64,000 nt of DNA from Ignavibacteria bacterium (GTDB lineage: Bacteria > Bacteroidota > Ignavibacteria > Tepidaquicellales > Tepidaquicellaceae). Numbering within the stretch: position 1 is the first letter of the stretch; each line of letters opens with the position of its first letter. Shown here in pieces: positions 1 through 9,269 of the stretch. The stretch covers positions 124,001 through 188,000 of the forward strand of contig JBAZNU010000002.1 in NCBI GenBank assembly GCA_041649015.1, in the 5' to 3' direction. The notes beneath the pieces are model-generated. The model made no database searches, was not told the DNA's origin, and saw nothing but the letters and a program-made list of their open reading frames with translations. The position numbers were made by a program, and so were the translations under genes.

Positions 1-143
1 ATGATTACAATAATTTCAGATGCTCCAGCGTCTATAGAATTTTCCACAAGTTCTTTCACAACAGCTTCGGGTCTGCCGACTACTTCACCTGCTGCAATTT
101 TATTGTACAGCACCTGCGGGAGTATTTTTATTTTATTGCTCAA
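1..143 (-). CDS. mutL: DNA mismatch repair protein MutL, N-terminal fragment
   Basis: The reverse strand from 143 reads as the start of MutL: the ATP-binding N-terminus with NKIAAGEVVGRPEAVVKEL followed by VENSIDAGA, the GHKL ATPase motif I region whose Glu and Asn bind Mg-ATP. MutL couples MutS mismatch recognition to strand incision. The gene runs off the left edge, so only about 47 residues are visible. The start is taken as the TTG at 143-141, because the family begins a few residues before ILPxxLxNKIAAGEVV and no ATG lies near. It sits 8 nt after the ftsY stop on the same strand, so the two are probably cotranscribed. No clear Shine-Dalgarno site is visible. Confidence 0.9.
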   Translation of the reverse strand, partial: MSNKIKILPQVLYNKIAAGEVVGRPEAVVKELVENSIDAGASEIIVI

Positions 144-151
144 GGTAAAAT

Positions 152-1096
152 TTATTTCTCAAAAATGGCTTTTACAAAATCATCGCTATCAAAAACCTGA
201 AGGTCATCAATCTGTTCGCCCACACCGATAAATCTAACGGGGATTTTTAGCTCGTTATTTATTTTAATGACAATACCGCCCTTTGCAGTGCCATCGAGCT
301 TGGTGAGTATAATACCTGTAACTTCACCAAGCGCATTAGCAAATTCTTTGACTTGATTGAGACCGTTTTGACCTGTTGTCGCATCGATTACGATAAACGT
401 TTCATTCGGTGTATCCGGAATAACTTTTTGCATAACTCGTTTAACTTTTTTAAGTTCTTCCATCAAATGAGATTTGTTATGAAGTCTTCCTGCAGTATCG
501 ATAATTACCACATCAACATTTCTTGAAACCGCTGCAGAGATAGTATCGTAAGCTACAGATGCAGGGTCTTTTGTAGAAGGATTCTGAATAATGTCGACAC
601 CCGCACGCTTTGCCCATATTTCAAGCTGTTCGTTTGCAGCCGCTCTGAAAGTATCTGCAGAGCCGATAAGTACAGATTTGCCGGTTTTCTTGAAGTTATG
701 AGCGAGTTTTCCGATTGAAGTAGTTTTCCCAACACCGTTTACACCGACAACCATAATGACAAACGGTTTTTGGGCTATCGAGAAATCGAATGTTTTAAAT
801 TGAGATGTTGAATTTGCAAAAATCTTTTTTACTTCTTCGCTAATTAAGTTATTAAGCTCATCATCATTCTCATACTTATCGGTTTTAGCTCGTTCTTTAA
901 TGCTGTTAAGAATAGTTTCAACTGTATCGTAACCAACGTCTGATGATAAGAGGATTTCTTCGAGTTCGATCAAAAAATCATCGTCAATCTTCTTCTTAGC
1001 GTAAACAAGTCTGTTAATTTTTCCGAACAGGTCATCTTTTGTTTTTGTTAATCCGTCCTTTAGCTTATTGAATCCAATCTTGTCTAAAAAAGACAT
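152..1096 (-). CDS. ftsY: Signal recognition particle receptor FtsY
   Basis: FtsY is the SRP receptor GTPase that docks ribosome-nascent chain-SRP complexes at the inner membrane. The 314 aa protein has an N-terminal helical N-domain (about 20-95) and a G-domain: GVNGVGKTT (118-126), DTFRAAA (149-155), DTAGR (200-204) and TKLDGTAKGG (265-274). The long acidic A-domain of enterobacterial FtsY is absent, as in many Bacteroidota-type bacteria; only a short amphipathic start (MSFLDKIGFNKLKDGL) could touch the membrane. The upstream acyl-CoA dehydrogenase gene is 18 nt away on the same strand and the partial mutL follows 8 nt after the stop. Confidence 0.97.
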   Translation of the reverse strand: MSFLDKIGFNKLKDGLTKTKDDLFGKINRLVYAKKKIDDDFLIELEEILLSSDVGYDTVETILNSIKERAKTDKYENDDELNNLISEEVKKIFANSTSQFKTFDFSIAQKPFVIMVVGVNGVGKTTSIGKLAHNFKKTGKSVLIGSADTFRAAANEQLEIWAKRAGVDIIQNPSTKDPASVAYDTISAAVSRNVDVVIIDTAGRLHNKSHLMEELKKVKRVMQKVIPDTPNETFIVIDATTGQNGLNQVKEFANALGEVTGIILTKLDGTAKGGIVIKINNELKIPVRFIGVGEQIDDLQVFDSDDFVKAIFEK

Positions 1097-1114
1097 TATT
1101 CCTCCGTTGTCTTA

Positions 1115-2263
1115 TTATTCTTTTGTTAAGTTCTTTGCAATAATCATTCTTTGAACTTCAGAAGTACCTTCACCAATAGTTAGAAGTTTAACATCGCGGT
1201 AAAGTTTTTCCACTGGGAATTCTTTTATGAAGCCATATCCGCCGTGAATTTGTACTGCTTCGTTTGAGGCTCTAACGGCAACCTCACTCGCGAAGAGTTT
1301 TGCCATTGAGGCAGCCATGTTTATGTTTTCTCCTGCGTCTTTCATAGCAGCTGCTTTGTATGTAAGAAGTCTTGAGGCTTCAATTTCTGTCTGCATTTCT
1401 GCGAGTTTAAACTGAGTTGCCTGGAACTCACTAAGAGTTTTACCGAACTGTTTTCTTTGTTTAGAATATTTTATACTTGCATCAAGTGCACCTTGCGCAA
1501 GACCGAGTGAAAGAGCGGCGATAGCAATCCTTCCTCCGTCGAGAATCTTCATCACCTGCTTAAAACCTTCATGCTCAACGCCGATAAGGTTCTCTGCAGG
1601 GATTTCAACATTTTCAAAAATCAGTTCAGCCGTATCAGAGGCTCTCATACCGAGCTTGTTTTCTTTCTTTCCGACTCTAAATCCTTTAGTTCTCGGTTCA
1701 AGAATGAAAGCAGAAATCTTGTTTTTACCTTCTATTTTTGCTGTAATGGCAGTAATAACGTACGTTCCGGCAACAGTACCTTGAGTAATGAACATCTTGC
1801 TGCCGTTTAAAATATATTTATCGCCCTTTTTCTCTGCAAAACTTGCCATAGATACAGCGTCGCTCCCTGAGACGTTCTCAGTAAGACCCCACGCTCCGTA
1901 TTTCTTACCAGTAACAAGGTCGGGAAGGTATTTCTTTTTCTGTTCATCATTTCCAAAAGAACAAATATGGTTAGTACAGAGACCATTATGAGAGGCAACA
2001 ATCAGACCAACAGAGGGATCCACTCTTGATATCTCTTCAATAATCAAAGCGTACTCGAGTGTGCTTAAATTTGCACCTCCGTATTCTTCGGGAAAGGTTA
2101 TTCCGAGAAATCCCATCTCGCCGAGTTTCTTTGCTATTTCGTGAGGGAATTCCTGCGGTTCATCGTATTTCATAACAACAGGGGCGATTTCTTTTTGAGC
2201 AAAGTCTCTAGCAAGTTTTTGCGTTTCTAACTGATTCTCCGATAGTCTAAAGTCCATATTCAC
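1115..2263 (-). CDS. Acyl-CoA dehydrogenase (short-chain/butyryl type)
   Basis: FAD-dependent enzyme that introduces the alpha-beta double bond of short or branched acyl-CoAs and passes electrons to ETF. The 382 aa length is normal for the soluble family. Visible signatures are GLTENVSGSDA (FAD/substrate binding), NGSKMFITQG, and the C-terminal QIHGGYGFIKEFPVEKLYRD followed by IGEGTSEVQR, where the Glu before GTSE (about residue 365) is the catalytic base position of butyryl- and medium-chain dehydrogenases. Substrate specificity cannot be read off; isovaleryl- or isobutyryl-CoA is also possible given the methylcrotonyl-type carboxylase subunit at 51.7 kb. No etfAB lies nearby. Confidence 0.92.
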   Translation of the reverse strand: MNMDFRLSENQLETQKLARDFAQKEIAPVVMKYDEPQEFPHEIAKKLGEMGFLGITFPEEYGGANLSTLEYALIIEEISRVDPSVGLIVASHNGLCTNHICSFGNDEQKKKYLPDLVTGKKYGAWGLTENVSGSDAVSMASFAEKKGDKYILNGSKMFITQGTVAGTYVITAITAKIEGKNKISAFILEPRTKGFRVGKKENKLGMRASDTAELIFENVEIPAENLIGVEHEGFKQVMKILDGGRIAIAALSLGLAQGALDASIKYSKQRKQFGKTLSEFQATQFKLAEMQTEIEASRLLTYKAAAMKDAGENINMAASMAKLFASEVAVRASNEAVQIHGGYGFIKEFPVEKLYRDVKLLTIGEGTSEVQRMIIAKNLTKE

Positions 2264-2500
2264 TTTAAATTTTTAATAACAAATAATTTATATTATCTTA
2301 TCAATTTAAACAATTGAAACCGAATAAAATTCTAAACGATAAAATTGTGTCAATCAGATAAGCCGCAATAAGGATTATTATATATTTTTCTTATAATAAT
2401 CAGTATATAGAAAATCCTTGTAAATTGAAAGCAAAAAAATTAAATTTAAGAGTGTTTTTTTGCAAATAATTCCCATAATAATCTACAAAGGTGATTTTTA

Positions 2501-5500
2501 ATGCGCAATAGATTTTTACTTATTATTATATTCACATTTCTTTCTCTGAATGTTTTTTCTCAGGAATACTTCATAAAATCTTATAATACACAGGACGGTC
2601 TGGCAACTAGATTAGTTTATGATATTTGCCAGGATAGCAGCGGTATAATATGGGCGGCAACACATGATGGAATAAGTTCATACGATGGGTTTAATTTTAA
2701 GAATTATGACAGAACCGACGGATTACCAGAGCAGCATTATAAGCGAGTAAAACTTGATGAAAAGGGCATAATATGGTGTTTCCCATTTTACAATAATGAT
2801 ACTATAATTTACTTTGATAAGAATAGTTTAAATAGATTTAAAATATTAAACATTCCAGATAACACTTTTATGATAACAGATTTTGCTGTGATGTACATTG
2901 ATGAAAAACCATTATTATGCGTAGGCGGCAACAATGGAATTTATATGTATAAAGATGAATTATGGCAAAGATTTTATTATACAGATAACTCAAGAGATAA
3001 TTATGTAAATCGTGTAATAGCTAAAGGGGGAAAATTTTATTTCGCAACAAAGTCGGGAATATATATTATTGAAAATGAGAAAATCGACCGAAGCTTAAAT
3101 GAGAAATTAACTTTTACGCAGGACGAACTTCTAACGATAGAATTTGAAAATACAGGGAAGCAGAATGAGAAATTATGGGTATTAAGTTACGATCGACTGG
3201 GATATTTTGAAGATGATAATTTCAGAGTATATAAAAGTGATTTACAACTTCCAACATTTTACACGAACGAATCCGGATTTATAGGTTTTCACGAAAGAGG
3301 AAGAATAATATTCGGTAATAATAATTCTAAATATTTTATAAGCAGAGATTCGGACAAAATGATGCCTTTAATGACATCAAACGGATTTTCATCAAACGGT
3401 GCTGCATCGTTGTTTATTGACAGAGAGAAGAATGTTTGGTTTGCAGATACGAGGGGTGTGGATAAAATCAATAAATTATCTTTAGTAAATTATTTTGTCA
3501 GCAGCGGGCTTCTTGACAATGATGTAACCGCAATAACGGAAGTAACGGAGAGTAAGTTTGTTTTTGGACATATTAATGGTTTGACAGTACTTGAAAAGGA
3601 TAACAATTTCAAGAGATATAAATTCGAGTATGATAGAACCAACTCTGCAAGAGTACTGGATATGATCAAAGATAATGACGGGAATGTGTGGTTTTCAGCC
3701 TCTGGGAACGGCGTGGGGAAAATGTACCCTGACGGAAAGATAAAATGGTATAAAAGTGAAAACGTAAAACAATTTAATAGTATAAATAAGGATATAAAAG
3801 GAAGAATATGGGTGGGCACTATTTCTGAAAAAAATGATATATTTATAATTAAAGATAACAAACTGGTTAAATATGAATACAGCGATAATATAATTAATAC
3901 AAATAGAAAGCTGTATGCATCAGATAGAGGCGGAATGTACGTATTGGGAAACAATGGAGTTTGGTATGCAGATGATAAAGGAGCAAAACAGATACCGTCA
4001 AAAATCGGAAATAAAATAAATGCTTATTCATATTATAAAAATAAATCAGGAACAGAATTTGTTGGTACATCCACAGGTTTGTACTTTATTGACAATAGAC
4101 TACTTGTGAAGTATAATAATAATGGGATTGAGATATCAAAACCAATTTATTTTATTATACAGGATAAAGAGGGTAATTATTGGTTAGGTTCAAATGATGG
4201 TGTGATAAAATGGAATGGAGAACAGAATATTGAATTAATAAACACTCAAAATGGACTTGCCGGTATAGAAACAAACCGTTCTGCGGGAATAATAGACTCA
4301 GAGGGACGTATATGGGTAGGAACAGATTTGGGATTATCCTGTTTTTTGCCTGAATACAATAAAATACCTGTTTCTGTACCTGAGTTAAAAATACTGGATT
4401 TCGAGGACAGTAAAGGATTTAAGTACAATCTTTATGATGAAAATTCTATTTCGCATAACGATAATACTCTTAAATTCAACTTCAGGGGTATTTCTTATGT
4501 GAATGAAGAATCGATGTTATACAAATATAAATTAGATGGATACGATAAACACTGGCAGGAAATAAGTCAATCGATGCTTGATAAGGTAAAGTATGTAAAC
4601 CTAAATTCCGGTGAATATCAGTTTAGTGTTATGGTGAAAAATTTCTCCGGCGAATGGAGTGAAGTAAAAACATCGGGTATAATAAAAATAAATTCTCCAT
4701 TTTATAAGTCATGGTGGTTCCTTTTTTTGATGTTAATTATCTTTGGCGGCATGGTAGCGTCTTTTGTAAAAATACGGGATCAAAAATCACAGAATGTCAA
4801 ACTCGAAAAGGAGATTCAAATCCGTAAAAAAACCGAACAAGAATTAATTGACAGCAAAAGAAAATATCAGGATTTAATTGAACTATTACCGGAAACAGTT
4901 TATGAGATTGACATACAAGGTAATATTATATTTGTGAATAGTTATGGATTAAAAATGCTTAACATAACATCTGAAGAATTGGAAAAGGGCATTAATATTT
5001 CAGAAATCATAATACCTGCGGAGCATGCTTACCTGAAAGAAAACCTTAATAATATACTAAGGAATGAAACATTGTATAACATCAACTATACATGTATTAC
5101 AAAGACAGGGAAGAGAATACCCATTAGTGTTAATGCTGCTCCAAAAATAGAGAACGGTGAAACGGTTGGAATAAGGGGCGTTGCAATGGATATGACAGAA
5201 CATATTCAGATACAGGAAGCATTAATAAAACATGCAAAAGAATTAAAGGATTTGAATGCAAGTAAAGACAAATTTTTCTCGATTGTAGCACATGACTTAA
5301 AAAGTCCGTTTCAGGGACTTTTGGGTTTTTCAGAATTCCTTTACACCGATTTTGATGTACTGACAGAAATAGAAAGGAAAGAATACATAGGACATGTCAG
5401 AACGTCTGCGAGAAATGCACATAATTTACTTGACCATCTCTTACAATGGTCGAGACTTCAAACGAACAGAATAGAAGTTATACCTCAGAAACTGAATTTA

Positions 5501-5938
5501 TATTCAGAAGTGAATTCCGTAATTGAACTACTGATTTCGAATGCTATCAGAAAAAGAATATCCCTAATCAATAATGTTAATAAGGATATTTACATAATAG
5601 CTGATGTTAATATGCTGAATTCCATACTACAAAATTTAATATCAAATGCATTAAAGTTTACCCGCCAAGACGGAGAAGTCAAAATTGAAAGTGAAACAAT
5701 AAATGGTGTGGTAAAAGTTAAAATCATTGATAATGGAGTAGGAATGGATGATGTAGATATCAAGAAATTATTTGAAATTGACCAGCAATATACACGGTTA
5801 GGTACGATGAATGAGAAAGGAACCGGCTTAGGTCTTTTATTATGCAAAGAAATGATAGAACTTAACGGAGGCAATATAAGTGTAGAAAGCGAATTAGGAA
5901 AAGGGAGCAAGTTTATTATTGAACTACCGAGAGTATAA
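2501..5938 (+). CDS. Two-component-regulator-propeller sensor histidine kinase with PAS domain
   Basis: Large membrane sensor of 1145 aa. It has a signal peptide (about 1-20), then two seven-bladed Reg_prop-type beta-propellers with recurring xxGxIWxGTxxG/NVWF motifs (about 30-640), a Y_Y_Y domain (about 650-730), one membrane helix near 737-757, a short coiled coil, a PAS domain (about 780-895) and a HisKA/HATPase_c core. The phosphoacceptor is His931 in FFSIVAHDLKSP. The N-box is LQNLISNALKFT, then DNGVGMD and GTGLGLLLCKEM. The AraC output and receiver found in Bacteroides hybrid two-component systems are missing, so it must act on a separate regulator not encoded next to it. AAAGGTGA 8-15 nt before the ATG is a plausible Shine-Dalgarno site. 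Confidence 0.93.
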   Translation: MRNRFLLIIIFTFLSLNVFSQEYFIKSYNTQDGLATRLVYDICQDSSGIIWAATHDGISSYDGFNFKNYDRTDGLPEQHYKRVKLDEKGIIWCFPFYNNDTIIYFDKNSLNRFKILNIPDNTFMITDFAVMYIDEKPLLCVGGNNGIYMYKDELWQRFYYTDNSRDNYVNRVIAKGGKFYFATKSGIYIIENEKIDRSLNEKLTFTQDELLTIEFENTGKQNEKLWVLSYDRLGYFEDDNFRVYKSDLQLPTFYTNESGFIGFHERGRIIFGNNNSKYFISRDSDKMMPLMTSNGFSSNGAASLFIDREKNVWFADTRGVDKINKLSLVNYFVSSGLLDNDVTAITEVTESKFVFGHINGLTVLEKDNNFKRYKFEYDRTNSARVLDMIKDNDGNVWFSASGNGVGKMYPDGKIKWYKSENVKQFNSINKDIKGRIWVGTISEKNDIFIIKDNKLVKYEYSDNIINTNRKLYASDRGGMYVLGNNGVWYADDKGAKQIPSKIGNKINAYSYYKNKSGTEFVGTSTGLYFIDNRLLVKYNNNGIEISKPIYFIIQDKEGNYWLGSNDGVIKWNGEQNIELINTQNGLAGIETNRSAGIIDSEGRIWVGTDLGLSCFLPEYNKIPVSVPELKILDFEDSKGFKYNLYDENSISHNDNTLKFNFRGISYVNEESMLYKYKLDGYDKHWQEISQSMLDKVKYVNLNSGEYQFSVMVKNFSGEWSEVKTSGIIKINSPFYKSWWFLFLMLIIFGGMVASFVKIRDQKSQNVKLEKEIQIRKKTEQELIDSKRKYQDLIELLPETVYEIDIQGNIIFVNSYGLKMLNITSEELEKGINISEIIIPAEHAYLKENLNNILRNETLYNINYTCITKTGKRIPISVNAAPKIENGETVGIRGVAMDMTEHIQIQEALIKHAKELKDLNASKDKFFSIVAHDLKSPFQGLLGFSEFLYTDFDVLTEIERKEYIGHVRTSARNAHNLLDHLLQWSRLQTNRIEVIPQKLNLYSEVNSVIELLISNAIRKRISLINNVNKDIYIIADVNMLNSILQNLISNALKFTRQDGEVKIESETINGVVKVKIIDNGVGMDDVDIKKLFEIDQQYTRLGTMNEKGTGLGLLLCKEMIELNGGNISVESELGKGSKFIIELPRV

Positions 5939-6082
5939 TATTATTACTGCCTGATTATTATTTCACATTTCTTTAGATTAAAATAAAGAATCTCAACGAT
6001 AAAAAATATTAAAAAAGATTCTATCAAAACAAATTTTTAATCACAGACAGATATCTGACGGTTTAAAGAAAGATTATTGTTT

Positions 6083-6553
6083 TTATCCGTTATCAGCGAT
6101 GCTTTCGCTTCCGCTAAGAAGGCTTTGCAGATTGATAGTCGAAGCTTTCGTTTGTGTTGCGAGAGCGACGTAATTTCTAGCAAGGTTATCTTTGCCCGCG
6201 CCGAGAATAGAGCTAACAAGACCGAGCGATTCGGCAAGCTTATCGGGTTTTATATTTTTGAAAATAATCTGCCAGATGTTTTCTTCGAGGGCGTTAATAG
6301 CAGTTTGAACTTCATGCAGGTCGTAGCCGCTGGCGAACCTTTCTTTAGCAATCTTCTCTGTATAATTTAGCATCGGAATAAGTTCTTTCTTATTTGCGCA
6401 TTCAATTACCTTTTTGTAGAGGTTTGTGAGCTTTTGTTTTGTAATTGAGGAGCCTTCTTTTGTGTAACCTTTCAGTTTTACTTCGTTAATCTGTCTGCAT
6501 GAATCTTCAATAACTTTTTCTTTATTCTTTTCAAGAAGGGAAATTATATTCAT
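6083..6553 (-). CDS. Hypothetical protein resembling the RsbRD N-terminal sensor domain
   Basis: A 156 aa mostly helical soluble protein without signal peptide or membrane segment. The middle part (ERFASGYDLHEVQTAINALEE, split here as ERFASGYDLHE and VQTAINALEE) has the pattern of the RsbRD N-terminal domain, in which a helical bundle with a GYxLxEVxxA motif precedes STAS domains or kinases. Here the domain stands alone, with no STAS, kinase or GTPase fused to it. It lies between the sensor kinase (opposite strand) and a small membrane protein. The family assignment is from pattern memory and is moderate. Function unknown. Confidence 0.6.
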   Translation of the reverse strand: MNIISLLEKNKEKVIEDSCRQINEVKLKGYTKEGSSITKQKLTNLYKKVIECANKKELIPMLNYTEKIAKERFASGYDLHEVQTAINALEENIWQIIFKNIKPDKLAESLGLVSSILGAGKDNLARNYVALATQTKASTINLQSLLSGSESIADNG

Positions 6554-6638
6554 AACATTTATATTGAAATTTTATTAAATTATTGTATAAAATACAAATG
6601 CTTTAAAAAGCGTTCAAGTCAAATTAAATACATAGAAT

Positions 6639-6908
6639 ATGGATACAATATTTTTAGTATTAAGTCTTTTTCTGCCGAGGATAGCACTACTTATTTATTA
6701 TTTTATTCATCAGATACCATATAATCAGGTACCATTTGTTGGAGATGTACTGCTCACAATATTCCTGCCCAGAGTTCTGATATTAATATTTGTTGCGGAA
6801 AACCTCGGGACTTCGAGTCCGTGGTTTTGGATACATTTGATTGCAGCAGTAATGGTATGGTCGGGATTTGGGAAATACGGCAAGGGCAAGATGAAGAAAA
6901 AGGATTAA
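6639..6908 (+). CDS. Small hydrophobic membrane protein
   Basis: An 89 aa protein with about three hydrophobic stretches (residues about 3-22, 36-56 and 62-77) and a basic tail (GKYGKGKMKKKD). There is no recognisable family motif; GTSSPWFWIHLIAAVMVW looks like a helix entering the membrane. The ORF is real by its consistent hydrophobicity and its clean 4-nt convergent overlap with tsaD. Function unknown. Confidence 0.55.
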   Translation: MDTIFLVLSLFLPRIALLIYYFIHQIPYNQVPFVGDVLLTIFLPRVLILIFVAENLGTSSPWFWIHLIAAVMVWSGFGKYGKGKMKKKD

Positions 6909-7945
6909 AATTTAATGTAGTCCAGGCGTGGTCTTGCTTTTACAGAGAGAGATTCTTTTATAAAATAATCTTGATTATTTGATATAATGTATTTGAAATA
7001 TGCCGTGATACCTATCATTGCAGCGTTATCGGTGGAATACACAATGTCAGGAATGTAAACCTTTACGTTGCATTTTTGAAGTTCGTAAAACATTTTCTTT
7101 AAGTAAGAGTTTGCGGATACGCCTCCGGAGACAGTAAGAAAATCAACATGAAATTCTTTTATAGCTTTCTTCACTTTAAGATAGAGTGTCTCAACGGCTA
7201 TATGCTGGAATGAGGCAGCAATATTGCTAATAAGCTCATCTGACCTGTTCGAATCATATTCAATTTCTTTCAGGAAATACAAGACAGAAGTTTTCAGACC
7301 GGAGAATGAGAAATTGTATTTAGTATTTTTAAGCTGTGCGATAGGAAATTTATGAAAGTTGATATCGCCATATTTTGCGTATTTATCGATAAGCGGACCT
7401 CCCGGATATCCGAGTCCCATCATTTTAGCGACTTTATCGAAAGCTTCACCTACTGCGTCGTCAATAGTTGTACCAAGAATTTTATGCTTGAAGAAATCTT
7501 CCACAAGAACTAGTAATGTATGTCCGCCTGAGACAATAAGCGCAAGGAAGGGGAAATGCGGTTTATTATTACTGAGGAAAGGGGAATATAAATGTGCATG
7601 AATATGATTCACGGGAATGAAGGGGACGGATAACGAAGCGGCGAGAGATTTTGCAAAATTAAGACCGATAAGAATTGCCCCGATTAAACCCGGTTCGGAA
7701 GCGGCTGCGATAAGATTAATGTCTTTCAGATTGAGGCCTGATTTAGCAAGTGCTTTTTCAGTCATTTCTGTGATTTTCCTGAGATGTTCGCGGGAAGCTA
7801 TCTCTGGTACTACGCCTCCGAAAGTCTTATGGTATTCCTGCGAAAGAATAATGTTTGAAAGCACTTTATCATTTTGCAGAACAGCCACAGAAGTCTCATC
7901 GCACGACGATTCAAAAGCTAAAATATTTAAACTATATGTATTCAA
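6905..7945 (-). CDS. tsaD: tRNA N6-adenosine threonylcarbamoyltransferase TsaD
   Basis: TsaD transfers the threonylcarbamoyl group from TC-AMP to A37 of ANN-decoding tRNAs (t6A), working with TsaB and TsaE in the cytoplasm. The 346 aa length is typical. The Kae1/Qri7 signatures are AFESSCDETSVAV at the N-terminus, the metal-binding HIHAH (His114 and His118), VSGGHTLLV, the GEAFDKVAKMMGLGYPGGP segment, and C-terminal VSGGVSANS and STDNAAMIG, whose Asp completes the metal site. It overlaps the end of the small membrane protein by 4 nt in convergent orientation. No tsaB or tsaE is in the window. Confidence 0.97.
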   Translation of the reverse strand: MNTYSLNILAFESSCDETSVAVLQNDKVLSNIILSQEYHKTFGGVVPEIASREHLRKITEMTEKALAKSGLNLKDINLIAAASEPGLIGAILIGLNFAKSLAASLSVPFIPVNHIHAHLYSPFLSNNKPHFPFLALIVSGGHTLLVLVEDFFKHKILGTTIDDAVGEAFDKVAKMMGLGYPGGPLIDKYAKYGDINFHKFPIAQLKNTKYNFSFSGLKTSVLYFLKEIEYDSNRSDELISNIAASFQHIAVETLYLKVKKAIKEFHVDFLTVSGGVSANSYLKKMFYELQKCNVKVYIPDIVYSTDNAAMIGITAYFKYIISNNQDYFIKESLSVKARPRLDYIKF

Positions 7946-7997
7946 AGATTGTTACAATTTGTAATAGGGTGTCTTGTATGCAAATTAATTCGATTAA

Positions 7998-9269
7998 ATG
8001 AATTTTAAAACATTAAAATTAATATTTATACTGTTTTTATGTAATGGCTTTGTTTTTTCCCAATCAAAGCTTTTGGTACCAATGGAAACATCAGGTCAGG
8101 CAAATCACCTTAAAGCATACGGCATTGCATATAGGTTTCTTCTTGAAGGAGGGGAGCTTGACTGGCTTCTGAATTACAAAAGTGGTGCGTTTATGTTTAA
8201 TTATTCATCGAGAATTGAAGATGAATGCAAATTGAAGGGTGTGAGTTATGAACTTCTGGACGGTACCGCTGCTGCACAGGTTTACGCAAGTGTAAAAGAT
8301 GACAACAATAACATGGATGTAATACGGCTCGAAAAGGTTGCCAAGATAGCAGTATATGTACCTCCAAATGCTTTGCCCTGGGATGATGCAGTTCAGCTTG
8401 TTCTGGACTATGCAGAAATCCCATATCAAAAACTCTGGGATGAGGAAGTTTTATCTGACAAGCTAAAGGGTGTTGACTGGGTACATCTTCATCATGAGGA
8501 TTTCACGGGGCAGTACGGAAAGTTTTTTGCGAATTACGGAGCATCGCCCTGGTACATGACACAGAAAGCCGTAAACGAAGAAATGTCAATAAAGCTCGGG
8601 TTTAACAAAGTATCGAAGCTAAAATTAGCCGTAGTGAAAAAACTGAAAGAATATGTTTCGAACGGGGGATTCCTTTTTACGATGTGCAGTGCTACGGACA
8701 CTTACGATATAGCGCTTGCGAGCCAGTACACTGATATCTGCGATGTGATGTACGACGGCGACCCTTTCGACCCGGATGCAAATTCAAAACTGGATTTTTC
8801 GGAATGCATGGCGCTTGAAAATTTTCAGGTGGAGCTGAACCCTTACGTTTACAGGTATTCAAACATCGATATCACGCAGGATTTGCTTAACATAGGACAG
8901 TTTAATGATTACTTCAAGCTTGTAGAATTTTCGGCAAAGTTAGATCCTGTACCTTCGATGCTGACTCAATGTCATACGGCGCTGGTTGCGGGTTTTCTTG
9001 GACAGACGAGCGGATTCAGAAAAGAATTTCTTAAGAAGAATGTAATAGTGATGGGAATGAATGAGGGATTAAATCTTGTGAAGTATATACACGGTAATTA
9101 CGGAAAGGGGACATTTACGTTCTTCGGAGGTCATGACCCGGAGGACTATGCACACCTTGTGGGTGCACCACCGACGGAATTGAATTTACATCCGAATTCC
9201 CCCGGATACAGACTAATCTTAAACAATGTACTTTTTCCGGCAGCAAAAAAGAAGAAGCTAAAGACTTGA
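7998..9269 (+). CDS. Secreted protein of the family often labelled 'asparagine synthetase B'
   Basis: A 423 aa protein with a signal peptide (about 1-21, cleavage after VFSQ or nearby). It contains GGFLFTMCSATDTYD and a C-terminal GKGTFTFFGGHDPEDYAH followed by HPNSPGYRLILNN. I recall this conserved Bacteroidota family being annotated as asparagine synthetase B, but I see no N-terminal Cys2 nucleophile, no PP-loop SGGxDS and no glutaminase motifs, so that name is not supported. The FFGGHDP and TMCSATDT segments look more like a ThuA/class I amidotransferase-like fold in the periplasm. Its stop overlaps the start of the binding lipoprotein by 4 nt (TTGA), so the two form an operon. Confidence 0.75.
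   Translation: MNFKTLKLIFILFLCNGFVFSQSKLLVPMETSGQANHLKAYGIAYRFLLEGGELDWLLNYKSGAFMFNYSSRIEDECKLKGVSYELLDGTAAAQVYASVKDDNNNMDVIRLEKVAKIAVYVPPNALPWDDAVQLVLDYAEIPYQKLWDEEVLSDKLKGVDWVHLHHEDFTGQYGKFFANYGASPWYMTQKAVNEEMSIKLGFNKVSKLKLAVVKKLKEYVSNGGFLFTMCSATDTYDIALASQYTDICDVMYDGDPFDPDANSKLDFSECMALENFQVELNPYVYRYSNIDITQDLLNIGQFNDYFKLVEFSAKLDPVPSMLTQCHTALVAGFLGQTSGFRKEFLKKNVIVMGMNEGLNLVKYIHGNYGKGTFTFFGGHDPEDYAHLVGAPPTELNLHPNSPGYRLILNNVLFPAAKKKKLKT

Noticed and set aside
1..231. Forward-strand open frame of 76 codons at the left edge
   Set aside because: The reverse strand carries the start of mutL and the end of ftsY, both with clear motifs; the forward frame is a shadow.
7968..7981. GG-N10-GC sigma-54-like site before the secreted protein at 7998
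   Set aside because: Only the minimal GG and GC match, the other consensus bases do not, and it would leave almost no leader.
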